A DNA stretch of 64,000 nt from Anatilimnocola floriformis (lineage in GTDB: Bacteria > Planctomycetota > Planctomycetia > Pirellulales > Pirellulaceae), in NCBI RefSeq assembly GCF_024256385.1, contig NZ_JAMLFW010000005.1, positions 1 to 64,000 of the forward strand, in the 5' to 3' direction. Shown piece after piece: positions 55,138 through 64,000 of the stretch (positions within the stretch are counted from its first letter, which is position 1; every line of letters starts with the position of its first letter). Below the pieces are notes generated by a model that saw nothing but the letters and a program-made list of their open reading frames with translations, made no database searches and was not told the DNA's origin. A program made the translations under genes and the position numbers.

Positions 55138-56145
55138 TTAACGATGGGCCGGCGCGGCAGGTGTTTGCAGCGACAGCGCCAGCCGTTGCATCCCTTCGGC
55201 CATCGTGATCTTGGGTTCGTAACCAAAATCGCGCTTCGCCGCCGAAATGTCGAACCAGTGCGAAGTGCCGAGCTGCAGCGCGAGGAACCGCGTCATTCGC
55301 GGCTCGTCGGTGCGGCGGAGCAGCGTCCATAGCCCTTCGAGCAGCGCGCCGGCGGCATACGCGCCGCGGGTGCTGATGCCTCTTCGTACCGGCGGCAAGT
55401 GTGCGAGCGACATGATCTGGTCGATCCAGTTCCAGCAGTTCACCGGCTCGTCGTTGGTGATGAAATACGCCTTGCCGCAAACGGGCGAGCCCGGCTTGAG
55501 GGCGTCGGCAGCTTGCAGATGGGCCGTCGCGGCGTTCTCTACATACACTGCATCGACTTGATTGTGGCGATCGCCGACGTAACGCAACTTGCCGCTGCGA
55601 GCCCGCGCGAGAAGCCGCGGAATGAGATGCTGATCGCGAGGCCCCCAAATCAAATGAGGCCGCAGCGCCACGGTGAGAATATCCTGACAATTAGGATCGA
55701 GCACCAGTTCTTCGGCGATGGCTTTGGTGTGGGGATAGTGCGCGAGAAACTTCTGCGGATACGGCACGCTCTCATCGACACCACACTGATCGCCACCGGC
55801 AAAAGTCACGCTCGGGCTGCTGGTGTAGATCAGCTTTTTCACTTTATTGACGTAACAAGCCTCCAGCACATTAGCCGTGCCGTTGACGTTCACATCCCAG
55901 TAATCGCGCAGCTTCCCCCAGATGCCGGCGATCGCAGCGACGTGAAACACCGCGTCGACACCTGCGGCGGCTTTCACCACCGACGGCAACTCGCGCACGT
56001 CGCCGCGGGCGAGATCGACGCCGAGCGCGGTCAATTCGGGAGTATCGCGCCGCACGAGGGCGCGCACGCGATCGCCGCGGGCGATCAGTTGTTCGACGAT
56101 ATAGCGGCCGAGAAACCCGTTGGCGCCGGTGACGAGTGCATGCAC
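55138..56145 (-). CDS. NAD-dependent epimerase/dehydratase (3-beta-HSD/OleD-like extended SDR)
   Basis: The 335-residue extended SDR has GANGFLGRYIVEQL (NAD-binding Gly motif), AAIAGIWGK, TSSPSVTF and the Y-x-x-x-K catalytic pair in AHYPHTKAIAEELVL. The GISTRGAYAAGALLEGLWTL segment resembles OleD/3-beta-hydroxysteroid dehydrogenase-type reductases with a C-terminal hydrophobic region. The start is GTG 56145, directly after the TAA of the small upstream gene, so the two are coupled. Substrate may be a beta-hydroxyketone or sterol-like lipid; unproved. Confidence 0.9.
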   Translation of the reverse strand: MHALVTGANGFLGRYIVEQLIARGDRVRALVRRDTPELTALGVDLARGDVRELPSVVKAAAGVDAVFHVAAIAGIWGKLRDYWDVNVNGTANVLEACYVNKVKKLIYTSSPSVTFAGGDQCGVDESVPYPQKFLAHYPHTKAIAEELVLDPNCQDILTVALRPHLIWGPRDQHLIPRLLARARSGKLRYVGDRHNQVDAVYVENAATAHLQAADALKPGSPVCGKAYFITNDEPVNCWNWIDQIMSLAHLPPVRRGISTRGAYAAGALLEGLWTLLRRTDEPRMTRFLALQLGTSHWFDISAAKRDFGYEPKITMAEGMQRLALSLQTPAAPAHR

Positions 56146-56364
56146 TTAGATCAGTCCTCTTCCCCATCGAATCCACCGCCAAGCGAGACCGGCAATTACC
56201 AGGGGAGCCGCCACTCCCCCGAGGCACGTGCTGATAGATGGGTGCTCAAAAAACGTATTCAAACCAAACAATAACAAGCCAGGCGCCAAACCGCACAGCA
56301 CGATCCAGCCGTTGATTTGCGCGATTCGCCGCGCCGACTTTTCTCGTTGTCCGTAAACTTTCAT
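56146..56364 (-). CDS. Small two-helix membrane protein
   Basis: The 72-residue product from ATG 56364 (alternatives at 56373 and 56388) has two transmembrane segments: INGWIVLCGLAPGLLLFGL and GGVAAPLVIAGLAWRWIRW. Its stop codon abuts the GTG start of the SDR gene, so they form a coupled pair. No family is recognised. Confidence 0.6.
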   Translation of the reverse strand: MKVYGQREKSARRIAQINGWIVLCGLAPGLLLFGLNTFFEHPSISTCLGGVAAPLVIAGLAWRWIRWGRGLI

Positions 56365-56453
56365 GCCTCTCATTCTAACCGCGCGCAATTTGGTTGAAAT
56401 CCCGTGCTAATCGGGCGAAGATGCCCGAGCTATTTCAACAAAAAGGCACTGCC

Positions 56454-59400
56454 ATGTCGCATCTTTCGTTTCGCCGTTTGCTCTACGCGATCGCGTGTAG
56501 CTTCGTCATCGTCAGTGATGTGATGGCTCAAGAACCAAAGCCCGTCGCTCCTGACACGCTCGACAAGGACTACGCCGCCGAACTGCCGCGAACAGCGCCG
56601 CTGTCGCCAGCCGAGGCCATGAAGTCGTTTGAAATCGCTCCTGGTTTTCGATTGGAACAAGTGGCCGCCGAGCCGCTTGTCGCCGATCCGATTGCGATCT
56701 GCTTCGACGAGAACAGCCGGATGTTCGTCGTCGAAATGCGTGGCTATTCGGAGAACCGCGAAGAAAAGCTCAGCCGAATTCAATTGCTCGAAGATACCGA
56801 TGACGACGGCAAGTTCGACAAGAGCACGACCTTCGCCGATGGCTTGCTGTGGCCGACGGCCATTCATTGCTGGCGCGGCGGCGTGTTCGTCGCCGATGCT
56901 CCCGACTTGCTCTATCTCAAAGATACGAACGGCGACGGCCAAGCGGACGTCAAGAAAGTCGTGCTCACCGGTTTTGAGACGAGTAATGTGCAAGGCCTGG
57001 TGAATACGTTTCAGTGGTCGCTCGATAATCGTATTACTGCAGCCATTAGCAGCAGCGGCGCCGAATTGCGAAAGCCGGACGATCCGAACGGCAAGGCTTT
57101 GTCACTCCGCGGGCGCGATTTGTCGTTCGATCCGGAGACCATGGATCTTGCCGCGATCAGCGGCGGTGGTCAGCACGGGGCAACGACGGACATTTGGGGA
57201 AATCGATTCGTCTGCAGCAACAGCGATCATATTCAAGCCATTCTCTACGAAGATCGCTATCTCTCGCGCAATCCGTATCTGGCCGTGGGCCAGGTTCGCC
57301 GGAGCATTGCCACCGATGGTCCGCAAGCCGATGTCTTTCGCATCAGCCCGGTGGAACCGTGGCGGATCGTGCGCACCCGGTTGCGCGCCAACAAAATCGT
57401 GCCGGGCATTGTCGAAGGTGGTGGCCGGCCGGCAGGTTATTTCACCAGTGCCACGGGCTTGACGATCTACAACGGCGACGCGTGGCCCGAGATGGTCGGT
57501 CAGGCATTTGTCGGCGATGTCGGCAGCAACATCGTGCATCGCAAGCAACTTGTTTTTTCCGGAGGCGATTTCCGCGCTTCGCGCATCGAAAGAGACAAGG
57601 AGTTTCTGGCCTCGCGCGACACCTGGTTCCGCCCAGTGCAATTTGCCAATGCGCCGGACGGCTGTTTGTATATCTGTGACATGTACCGCGAGACGATCGA
57701 GCACCCTCAGAGCATCCCACCGATCCTGAAGAAACATCTCGATCTCACCAGTGGTCGCGATCAGGGACGGATCTATCGCGTGTTTCACGTGAATTCCCAG
57801 CTGCGAAAATCCTTGCCCAAATTCGGTCAGGCGTCGGTGGCCGACCTGGCCGCCGCCCTGCATCACCCCAACGGCTGGCACCGAGAAACCGCGGCCCGGC
57901 TGCTGTGCGAGCGGAAGGATCGCGAGGGGAAGGAGATTATCGAGCAACTTTTGGCAGCCGAGCGCAAGGCAGACCAACCTGCCAATTACCCCCGCATCCT
58001 CTATCTGCTGGAAAAATTCGGAGCGTTGTCGGAGAGCTTAGTGCGAGATCGGCTCGAAGACTCGCATCCACGCCTGCGGGAACATGCCTATCGGCTGGCG
58101 GAAGGACATCTTCATTCGGCGCGAATCCGGCAAGCGATTGCCAATCCACAGCGTCACAATGATCACCTCCTCGATTCCCAGGTGCGCGCACAGAAATACT
58201 TCACGCTGGGATATCTGCCGGTGGAGGAACGAATTGCGGCGGTCAACAGCGATTATTTGGGGGGCGAGGGTTATCAGACCGCCCTCTTGTCTTCGTTTGC
58301 CGATGGCGCTGGCCTGTTGCTGGAGAAGATTGCCGAGGAAGACACCGTCAAGCTGTCTTCCAAGACAGGTCATGTGAAATTGATGCAGACCCTCTTCCGT
58401 CAGATCGGCAAGCAGCAGCATCCAGCCGATGTTGCCATCGCGATCAAGATTCTCGCCCGTTGGTCCGAACAAAAGTCATCTCTTGTCCCTGTCGGCGTCG
58501 AAGCTCTGGCAGCCCGACAGGATTCACCTCTCGCCCGGCAACTCGCCAAAGCCACCGGCGGCAAAGCCGATGAATGGCTGCAGGAAATGATTGCAGACGC
58601 TGCCAAGAATGCCCGCAATCGTGCAGCAGAGCCCAGCGACCGCGTTGCCAGCTTGCAGCAGCTGAGACTCGCTGCGTTTCCGCAAGTGGAGCCTGTCGTC
58701 GCGCAACTCATCTCACCGGCCGAACCTGCTGAAGTGCAATCGGCTGCGCTCACGTTGCTCGGCTACTTCGATGCGCCACCAATCGCCGATCTTCTCGTTG
58801 CTCGCTACGAACAACTTACGCCGTCGATGAAAAGCCGAAGCCTGGATTTGCTCCTTTCTCGATACTCATGGTCGCTGAAGTTGCTCGAGGCCATCGAAAA
58901 CAATTCCGTGCCGGCTCTCGAACTGGATGCTACACGCCTGAAAATGCTCAAGGAAACTCTCGTTTCAAGAGTAGATCAACGGATTCAAAAGATCAGCAAG
59001 TCCGACCTCACGCCGTATCGTAGAGATGTCCTCAACAGCTACTATTCGGTACTCAAAGAGACGGGCGATGCCACTCGCGGCAAAGAGATCTTCAAAAAGA
59101 ACTGCGCGGCCTGTCACAAGTTGCAAGGCATCGGTCACGAGATCGGCCCGAATTTGGCGGCTATGAAGAACCGCGGGGCGGAAGCGATCTTGGTAAACGT
59201 GCTCGATCCCAATCGCGAGGTGAATCCGCAGTATCTCAACTATCTGCTGCTGACGACCGACGGCCGATCGTTGAGCGGCATTCTTAGCGCCGAAACGGCA
59301 ACCAGCGTGACGCTGCGTAAGCAAGAGAACGTCAGCGAAACGATTCTCCGCGTTGATATCGAAAGTCTGAAAAGCACCGGCCAATCGCTGATGCCGGTGG

Positions 59401-59468
59401 GGCTGGAGAAGCAGATCGATCGGGCCGCGATGGTGGATTTGTTGGAGTATTTGAAGACGGTGGAATGA
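56454..59468 (+). CDS. PVC-type membrane-bound dehydrogenase with C-terminal heme c domain
   Basis: From ATG 56454 the product has 1004 residues and a signal peptide (RRLLYAIACSFVIVSDVMAQ). Residues about 50-440 form a sorbosone-dehydrogenase-like propeller (FDENSRMFVVEMRGYSENRE, LKDTNGDGQADVKKVVLTGF). Residues about 450-840 are HEAT-like helical repeats. The C-terminal domain has a CAACH heme site (884-888) followed by HEIGPNLAAMKNRGAEAILV and a late Met candidate in TGQSLMPVGL. This is the known Pirellula/Verrucomicrobium heme-binding type. Its substrate is unknown; sugar or alcohol oxidation is inferred from the propeller. Confidence 0.94.
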   Translation: MSHLSFRRLLYAIACSFVIVSDVMAQEPKPVAPDTLDKDYAAELPRTAPLSPAEAMKSFEIAPGFRLEQVAAEPLVADPIAICFDENSRMFVVEMRGYSENREEKLSRIQLLEDTDDDGKFDKSTTFADGLLWPTAIHCWRGGVFVADAPDLLYLKDTNGDGQADVKKVVLTGFETSNVQGLVNTFQWSLDNRITAAISSSGAELRKPDDPNGKALSLRGRDLSFDPETMDLAAISGGGQHGATTDIWGNRFVCSNSDHIQAILYEDRYLSRNPYLAVGQVRRSIATDGPQADVFRISPVEPWRIVRTRLRANKIVPGIVEGGGRPAGYFTSATGLTIYNGDAWPEMVGQAFVGDVGSNIVHRKQLVFSGGDFRASRIERDKEFLASRDTWFRPVQFANAPDGCLYICDMYRETIEHPQSIPPILKKHLDLTSGRDQGRIYRVFHVNSQLRKSLPKFGQASVADLAAALHHPNGWHRETAARLLCERKDREGKEIIEQLLAAERKADQPANYPRILYLLEKFGALSESLVRDRLEDSHPRLREHAYRLAEGHLHSARIRQAIANPQRHNDHLLDSQVRAQKYFTLGYLPVEERIAAVNSDYLGGEGYQTALLSSFADGAGLLLEKIAEEDTVKLSSKTGHVKLMQTLFRQIGKQQHPADVAIAIKILARWSEQKSSLVPVGVEALAARQDSPLARQLAKATGGKADEWLQEMIADAAKNARNRAAEPSDRVASLQQLRLAAFPQVEPVVAQLISPAEPAEVQSAALTLLGYFDAPPIADLLVARYEQLTPSMKSRSLDLLLSRYSWSLKLLEAIENNSVPALELDATRLKMLKETLVSRVDQRIQKISKSDLTPYRRDVLNSYYSVLKETGDATRGKEIFKKNCAACHKLQGIGHEIGPNLAAMKNRGAEAILVNVLDPNREVNPQYLNYLLLTTDGRSLSGILSAETATSVTLRKQENVSETILRVDIESLKSTGQSLMPVGLEKQIDRAAMVDLLEYLKTVE

Positions 59469-59478
59469 TGCAGGGCGA

Positions 59479-59508
59479 CGTAGCACGAACCTAGGGGTTC
59501 GTGCTACG
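59479..59508. repeat. Perfect GTAG-headed palindrome (REP-like)
   Basis: CGTAGCACGAACC (59479-59491), loop TAGG, GGTTCGTGCTACG (59496-59508): a 13-bp perfect stem with GTAG on one strand and CTAC on the other. It follows the heme dehydrogenase stop and may also act as a terminator-like hairpin. Confidence 0.8.
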
Positions 59509-59597
59509 CGATCCTGCCGACATGGTTCACTTCGCCGATTGGCTGAACTATATTCTCCATTCTGCGATTTACTTTTTGCATTCCTCGAAAGGCCTCT

Positions 59598-60269
59598 ATG
59601 AAACTCTCCCCATTTGCTTTGTTGCTTGTGCTTTCCTGCACGATTGCCTCTGCTCAAGAATCGATCTTCGATGGCAAGACTCTCGAAGGTTGGAAGGGCA
59701 ACGACGCTTTCTGGTCGGTGAAGGACGGCACGATCACTGGTCAGACCACCAAAGAAAACCCGACCAAGGGCAACACGTTTCTCATCTGGCAGGGTGGCGA
59801 GATCGGCGACTTCGAATTGAAGTTGCAGTTCAAGATCGTCGGCGGTAACAGCGGCATTCAATATCGCAGCGTCGACAAGGGGAACCACGTCGTCAACGGT
59901 TACCAGGCCGACTTCGAAGCCGGCGACACCTACATCGGCATCCTGTACGAAGAAGGTGGCCGCGGCATTCTCGCTCAGCGGACCCAGAAGGTCGAAATCG
60001 CCAGCGATGGCAAGAAGACCGTCGCCAGCGAACCGACTGTCGACAACAAGGAATTCCTTGCCAGCGTGAAGAAGGAAGACTGGAACACGTTCGAAATCAC
60101 CGCCAAGGGTCCGCACCTGGTGCACAAGATCAACGGCCACACCACGATCGACGTGACCGACAACCAAGAAGGCAAAGCCAAGGCCAGCGGCATTCTCGCC
60201 CTGCAATTGCACGCCGGTCCGCCGATGACCGTGCAGTTCAAGGACATTCAGCTGAAGAAGTTGAAGTAA
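59598..60269 (+). CDS. Secreted DUF1080 (3-keto-disaccharide hydrolase-like) protein
   Basis: The 223-residue product has a signal peptide (MKLSPFALLLVLSCTIASA) and the DUF1080 jelly-roll features IFDGKTLEGWKGN, FWSVKDGTITGQTT, FELKLQFKIVGGNSGIQYRS, GYQADFEAG, W-N-T-F-E-I and GILALQLHAGPPMTVQFKDI. DUF1080 proteins bind or hydrolyse carbohydrates such as 3-keto-disaccharides. It is on the same strand as the heme dehydrogenase, separated by 129 bp that includes a REP-like palindrome. AAAGG lies before the ATG. Confidence 0.93.
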   Translation: MKLSPFALLLVLSCTIASAQESIFDGKTLEGWKGNDAFWSVKDGTITGQTTKENPTKGNTFLIWQGGEIGDFELKLQFKIVGGNSGIQYRSVDKGNHVVNGYQADFEAGDTYIGILYEEGGRGILAQRTQKVEIASDGKKTVASEPTVDNKEFLASVKKEDWNTFEITAKGPHLVHKINGHTTIDVTDNQEGKAKASGILALQLHAGPPMTVQFKDIQLKKLK

Positions 60270-60349
60270 GGGGAAGAGACGAAGGGCATAGGGGTTAGAG
60301 GTTAGGACGATGCCTAATCTCTGATCTCTGCTAGCTCTGGTCTCCTATT

Positions 60350-61150
60350 CTATCTAGGCAGGAATATCAGTACCCTGCCGTCGACGTTGCAGAACAGATT
60401 CTGCCCCTCTTGATGAAACGGCTCGTCCCAGTGGCAATGACCGCAGAGGACGAGCAGGTCGCGGCAGGGCTCTAGCGCTGCATTGATCAGGTCGAGGCCG
60501 GCTTGCTGCGGGCCGTTTCCTTGCGGGCCCTGATGAAATAGCAGCACATTCGCGCAGCGGTCGGTGCAATGCTCGATCGCCGTGAGGAACTCTTCTTCCG
60601 TCTTCCGATTGTTCTTACGCGGGTTGCCGAGAATTCCGGAGACGCCGCCGATCGTGAACGATCGGCTGTGGAATGTCTTGCCGTCGAGCACGCGGACTTC
60701 CGTGAGCAGTTCATGCGGGTTGAGCTCGTCGTGATTTCCCAGCACCGCTGCAGTTTCGCTGGCGATGCGCGCCAGGGCATTGAACGCGCTCGTTACATCG
60801 CCCGTGCCGCCCAGTTTGTTCAGATCCGGGTAGTCATAGAAATCGCCGCAGAGCAGACACAGATCAAGCGCCGGCAAATCCTCAGCCTGCTGCAGCCGTT
60901 CGATTTCATCCGCCAAGAGTTCGCCGAGCAAGCGATTGGTCGATTCTTTTTCCCGTCCTTGCAGATCTGCCGTGGCGAGAATAGTGGGTTGCGGGCCTGC
61001 AGAATTCTCGTAGCGCACTGTGTAGACAGGGAGCCGCCGATTCCGCGGCCCGGACGAACCCGAGGTGCGGAAAGGGATTTCGTGAATCAGCTCGGGCTCG
61101 TCGTGGGTAAACATGCAAGCCAGGACAAGTCTGCCGGTCGGCAGGTTCAC
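60350..61150 (-). CDS. Metallophosphoesterase, coupled to the GH13 gene
   Basis: The 266-residue product has CGDFYDYPD, VLGNHDELNP, VLLFHQGPQGN and CGHCHWDEP, the late calcineurin-like motifs. The first motif is TADLQG, so the usual first His (DxH) is a Gln. The start is GTG 61150, whose GTGA overlaps the stop of the GH13 gene, so translation is coupled. An internal ATG (MFTHDE) is an alternative. Role in glucan metabolism is inferred only from coupling. Confidence 0.85.
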   Translation of the reverse strand: MNLPTGRLVLACMFTHDEPELIHEIPFRTSGSSGPRNRRLPVYTVRYENSAGPQPTILATADLQGREKESTNRLLGELLADEIERLQQAEDLPALDLCLLCGDFYDYPDLNKLGGTGDVTSAFNALARIASETAAVLGNHDELNPHELLTEVRVLDGKTFHSRSFTIGGVSGILGNPRKNNRKTEEEFLTAIEHCTDRCANVLLFHQGPQGNGPQQAGLDLINAALEPCRDLLVLCGHCHWDEPFHQEGQNLFCNVDGRVLIFLPR

Positions 61151-63051
61151 ACGGCAAAAACTCGAGCCTGAAACGGCTTCAAGCCAAAGCCGGCCGTGCC
61201 GCCCGTAATGTATGGCAGGTCCTGTCCCACGCCGCCGTGTTCGCGTAGCGACGGCCGATAGCCCCAGGGCCAGGCAACGTCGATGTGCGGGTAATCACGG
61301 CCGCTGAGATTGGCCACCACGATCACCTGATCGTTGCTCCCCAGGCCGCGGCCACCGGTGCGGCAATAGGCCAGCAGGCGTTCGCCGTCGTTGCCGTCAA
61401 ACTCGGGGTGAAAGCCGGGATTGCCCGAGCTAAAGCCGAAGAACTCCACTTCGTTGCGCTGCAGGGCGCCGTGCCATTTTCGCAATTGGATCAGATTGGT
61501 CACGCGGCTCAACACTTCGGCGTGCCCCGGTTCGGCGCGGCGATACCAATCAACCGGGTCCGACATTTTCAGCCGCCAATTGCGGTTGTCGATGTCGTGC
61601 AGATCGGCAAATTCTTCGCCGGCCAGAAACATCGGAATGCCCGCCGCAGTGAGCGTTAGCGCGAACGTCGTTATCACCTGCTCAAAGGCAATCCCAGCCA
61701 GGCCGATCCGCGAATTCGGATCGCGCCGCTCGCCAGTCAATTTTTGCAGGTAATAGTCGAGCAGCCGCTGCTCGTGATCAGCTTCGATATCGTGCGACGT
61801 GCAGTAGGCCACACGATTGGCCAGATCCCAAAAGACCCGATTCGGGCGTTCATCGGGCGAAAAAACATCGGGCCGAGCGGCCATCAACGATTGTTTCATG
61901 CGCACACTGCGCGAGTGCTCGCCGAGCTTCGTCCCCAGCGTGTTCGAGACCAGCGCCCGGAGCGTATCGCGAAAATGAAAGTCCCACATGCTGTCGACCA
62001 CGCGCCGGCCGCGATGATTCGCGCCGGTGATTCCCGCCCGCCGCCAAGAGTCTTCGGCGATGACGATGAACGGCCTGCCGGCAAAGAGTTGGTCATTCAC
62101 CGCGTGCGCTTTTTCGGTGAAGTCTTGAATGAAGTCGTAGTTATCGATCCCCTTGAACTCATCGAGGCGAAAACCATCGACGTGATATTCCTTGACGAAG
62201 AACTCGGCCATGCCGAACTGAAAGTTGCGGGCCTGAAACGCACCGCCGCGCTGCGTGCGATAGCGAAACGCTTTGCCGCCCCAGTCCGGCCGGCCGTCAC
62301 CGTTGGGATCTTTCTCCTCGTCACCGCTGTAGAGGAAGAACCAATCGTAAGCCAGGTCCTGCAGCGGGCACTTGCGGCCGTGGTTCATCACCACGTCCAT
62401 AATCACGCGCACTCCCTTGGTGTGGCAGTAGTGCACGAAGCTCTTCAGATCAAAAGGCTCGCCCAAGTCGTAATCGGGCGCGAAGAAAAACCGCGTGCCG
62501 TAGCCCCAGTTGAGCGTGTCGGCCGAATCCTGAATCGGCAGCAGTTCGATGCAATTCACTCCCAGCGGCAGAATGTATTTGTCGAGCATCTCGAACCGCG
62601 TCTTGTCAAACGTGCCGAGCCCGACCTGCCGATCAAAGCCATCCTCGCCCGGATCGGCCCAGCGCATCGGCAGTTCATAAATCACCAGCTGATTGTTCTG
62701 CGGTAAACCTCCGGTGGGCATCTCGCCGCGCCAGTCAAAACCAGGCCGATGGCGATGATTGTTGCGAATGTAAAACACGCCGCGATAACCAGAGAACCGC
62801 GTCAGCTCCTCGGCGTACGGATCGGGAACGGTGATCGTTGCCTGGCCCGATCGCTCAAGCAGAAACTCATACTCGTACTCGCCATCGGGCAGATGCAGCG
62901 ACGACAGATCGATCTGCCACCAGCCGTCATTGGTCGAGTTCAAATCGGCATGCCGCCAATTGCGCGGAAAGCCTCCTTCGCGCGGCAAGGGAGCAAATTG
63001 AAGTTGCAAGCGCGCAGCATCGAGCGCAGGAATTCGCAGTAAGTTCGACAT
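61147..63051 (-). CDS. GH13 alpha-amylase family enzyme (branching-enzyme/trehalohydrolase-like)
   Basis: From ATG 63051 the product has 634 residues. An N-terminal CBM48-like module (WWQIDLSSLHLPDGEYEYEF) precedes the (beta/alpha)8 barrel with GVNCIELLPIQDSADTLNWG, IMDVVMNHG, GFRLDEFKG (nucleophile Asp), FIVIAEDSW (acid/base Glu) and CTSHDIEAD (third Asp). The combination is typical of 1,4-alpha-glucan branching enzymes or malto-oligosyltrehalose trehalohydrolases. No signal peptide, so cytoplasmic glucan metabolism. The frame to 63117 is rejected. Confidence 0.9.
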   Translation of the reverse strand: MSNLLRIPALDAARLQLQFAPLPREGGFPRNWRHADLNSTNDGWWQIDLSSLHLPDGEYEYEFLLERSGQATITVPDPYAEELTRFSGYRGVFYIRNNHRHRPGFDWRGEMPTGGLPQNNQLVIYELPMRWADPGEDGFDRQVGLGTFDKTRFEMLDKYILPLGVNCIELLPIQDSADTLNWGYGTRFFFAPDYDLGEPFDLKSFVHYCHTKGVRVIMDVVMNHGRKCPLQDLAYDWFFLYSGDEEKDPNGDGRPDWGGKAFRYRTQRGGAFQARNFQFGMAEFFVKEYHVDGFRLDEFKGIDNYDFIQDFTEKAHAVNDQLFAGRPFIVIAEDSWRRAGITGANHRGRRVVDSMWDFHFRDTLRALVSNTLGTKLGEHSRSVRMKQSLMAARPDVFSPDERPNRVFWDLANRVAYCTSHDIEADHEQRLLDYYLQKLTGERRDPNSRIGLAGIAFEQVITTFALTLTAAGIPMFLAGEEFADLHDIDNRNWRLKMSDPVDWYRRAEPGHAEVLSRVTNLIQLRKWHGALQRNEVEFFGFSSGNPGFHPEFDGNDGERLLAYCRTGGRGLGSNDQVIVVANLSGRDYPHIDVAWPWGYRPSLREHGGVGQDLPYITGGTAGFGLKPFQARVFAV

Positions 63052-63180
63052 GGCAAGAAAATCCCGAGGTAAGTCGCGGTGTGGGCCAAGAGAGGATTGA
63101 CCGCAGTTGTAGCTCACCCGAGGGATGAATGCGCCACGTGACAGTTCTTGTCAGTGGCGAGCTGTTTGCCGCGGGCACTT

Positions 63181-64000
63181 CTACTCCGCAATCACTTCGC
63201 GCAACTTATCTGCCAATCGCTGGCCGGCAACAACGGCCTGACGGCGGGCGATGGCGCGGGCTTTCTTTTCCGTGCCGATCGGCAGGATGGGCACATCTTG
63301 AATCGGCACCACGCCGGACTTGTAGTCGTCCCACAGCACGATCGGCAGTTCGCCGTTGAGATAAGCGGCCGCGACCGAGAGCTTGTAGCTTTCTTGTACC
63401 CAGGCCTTCACGTCGCCGTTGGCGGCTTCGGGAATTTTGTCGGGCTGCAGGGCGGGATCCTTCAGCAGCGACGCGCCGAGGTCGGCGATGCTTTCGGGAT
63501 CGGCATCGGTGCCGAGCATGGCGTCCCACAGCGTGTGGAGCTTGGTTGGTTCGGCGCCGATATCGACGCGCAGTGAAGTCTTGTTGCCACCTTCATCGCC
63601 GAGCGGCAGCCGATCGGGATCGACGAAGGCGGTGACGTGGCAAGGCTGATGAATGTCGCCGATGAGATGAAAGGCCCAGCAAGTGCGAACCGCGCGGTTC
63701 TGTTCCGCGGTCACGCCGGCAGCGGCGCCGGAATCTTCGCCCGCGCCTGCCTTCGCAAATTTCACCGACAGCGGAATCTGCTGCTCGGCGTTGAAGGGTT
63801 GTTTCAGCGGTTCGCCGAGTGTGAGATCGGTCTGACCTTTTTTGTACGGATAGTTGATGTAATGCCACGTGCTGCGATGGAACTTGTGGATCGGATGATC
63901 TTCGGGCTTCCCCTGGAAATTGCGCGGCGGCCGCACCCAATCGCTCCACACCGCTGCTCGCATGAAGGCCCATTCCTGTTCATCGGCGCCGGTCGGCACA
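63181..64000 (-). CDS. S1/P1-type nuclease (C-terminal part, N-terminus outside window)
   Basis: At least 273 residues are encoded to the right edge; the last codon in view, at 63997-63999, is GTG (Val) and is probably internal. Motifs of the zinc-dependent S1/P1 nuclease family are seen: STWHYINYPY, AFHLIGDIHQPCHVTAFVDP (zinc-ligand His/Asp), GDEGGNKTSLRVD, and LHTLWDAML. These enzymes cut single-stranded DNA and RNA outside the cell or in the periplasm; the signal peptide would lie beyond the window. The C-terminus has RRQAVVAGQRLADKLREVI. Confidence 0.9.
   Translation of the reverse strand, partial: VPTGADEQEWAFMRAAVWSDWVRPPRNFQGKPEDHPIHKFHRSTWHYINYPYKKGQTDLTLGEPLKQPFNAEQQIPLSVKFAKAGAGEDSGAAAGVTAEQNRAVRTCWAFHLIGDIHQPCHVTAFVDPDRLPLGDEGGNKTSLRVDIGAEPTKLHTLWDAMLGTDADPESIADLGASLLKDPALQPDKIPEAANGDVKAWVQESYKLSVAAAYLNGELPIVLWDDYKSGVVPIQDVPILPIGTEKKARAIARRQAVVAGQRLADKLREVIAE

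Overview
The window is chromosomal DNA of a planctomycete, most likely of the Pirellulales type. The evidence is a set of family markers of that phylum: an LEPR-XLL export motif on a giant beta-strand-repeat protein, the PSCyt1/DUF1549/DUF1553 protein paired with a Tat-exported DUF1501 protein, a PVC-type CxxCH heme dehydrogenase, a DUF1080 protein, an ECF sigma factor next to a Ser/Thr kinase, and several short proteins with an N-terminal FSLRTLL membrane anchor. Gene order is dense, GC is high, and there are no rRNA genes, tRNA genes, CRISPR arrays, intact transposases or phage genes that I can see.

Layout. 1-6168 (minus) is the N-terminal part of a huge secreted repeat protein that runs off the left edge. 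6.5-12.5 kb holds a secreted PafA-like phosphatase, the cell-wall/division pair murB-ftsQ-like, and acetyl-CoA synthetase. 12.6-15.8 kb holds two FSLRTLL-anchored proteins, thiL and tsaE. 15.85-21.13 kb is a four-gene operon with three ATGA overlaps: a helical protein, a MoxR AAA+ ATPase, a second accessory protein and a 906-residue degenerate vWA/beta-propeller-like protein. This matches the MoxR-vWA-beta-propeller ternary systems proposed as regulated conflict or stress systems and is the strongest candidate for an unusual system here. 21.5-30.8 kb holds a CAP-domain protein, an esterase, a primary-type sigma factor, metal-dependent phosphoesterases, an hpf-EIIA-HPr group, an SDR enzyme and small proteins. 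30808-31593 is a possible non-autonomous mobile cassette with 23-bp inverted ends carrying two small membrane-protein genes.

31.7-46.2 kb has a Tat-exported protein, a sigma-70 factor carrying three N-terminal helix-turn-helix segments, a membrane-anchored hydrolase, an Rpn-type nuclease remnant, a PPP-like phosphatase, an ECF sigma/Ser-Thr kinase pair (the kinase has a glycine-rich ten-residue repeat), an M32 carboxypeptidase and a YjhG-type dehydratase. 46.2-60.3 kb holds planctomycete secreted catabolic-type genes (DUF1549/1553, DUF1501, DUF4886, heme dehydrogenase, DUF1080), an M48 protease, arginine decarboxylase and an NAD-dependent epimerase. 60.3-64 kb holds a phosphoesterase translationally coupled to a GH13 enzyme, and an S1/P1-type nuclease cut by the right edge.

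Intergenic DNA carries a recurrent pattern: five short palindromes of four sequence types, each headed by the tetranucleotide GTAG, two of them in inverted pairs. That is the architecture of REP/BIME elements mobilised by RAYT transposases, although no RAYT gene lies in the window.
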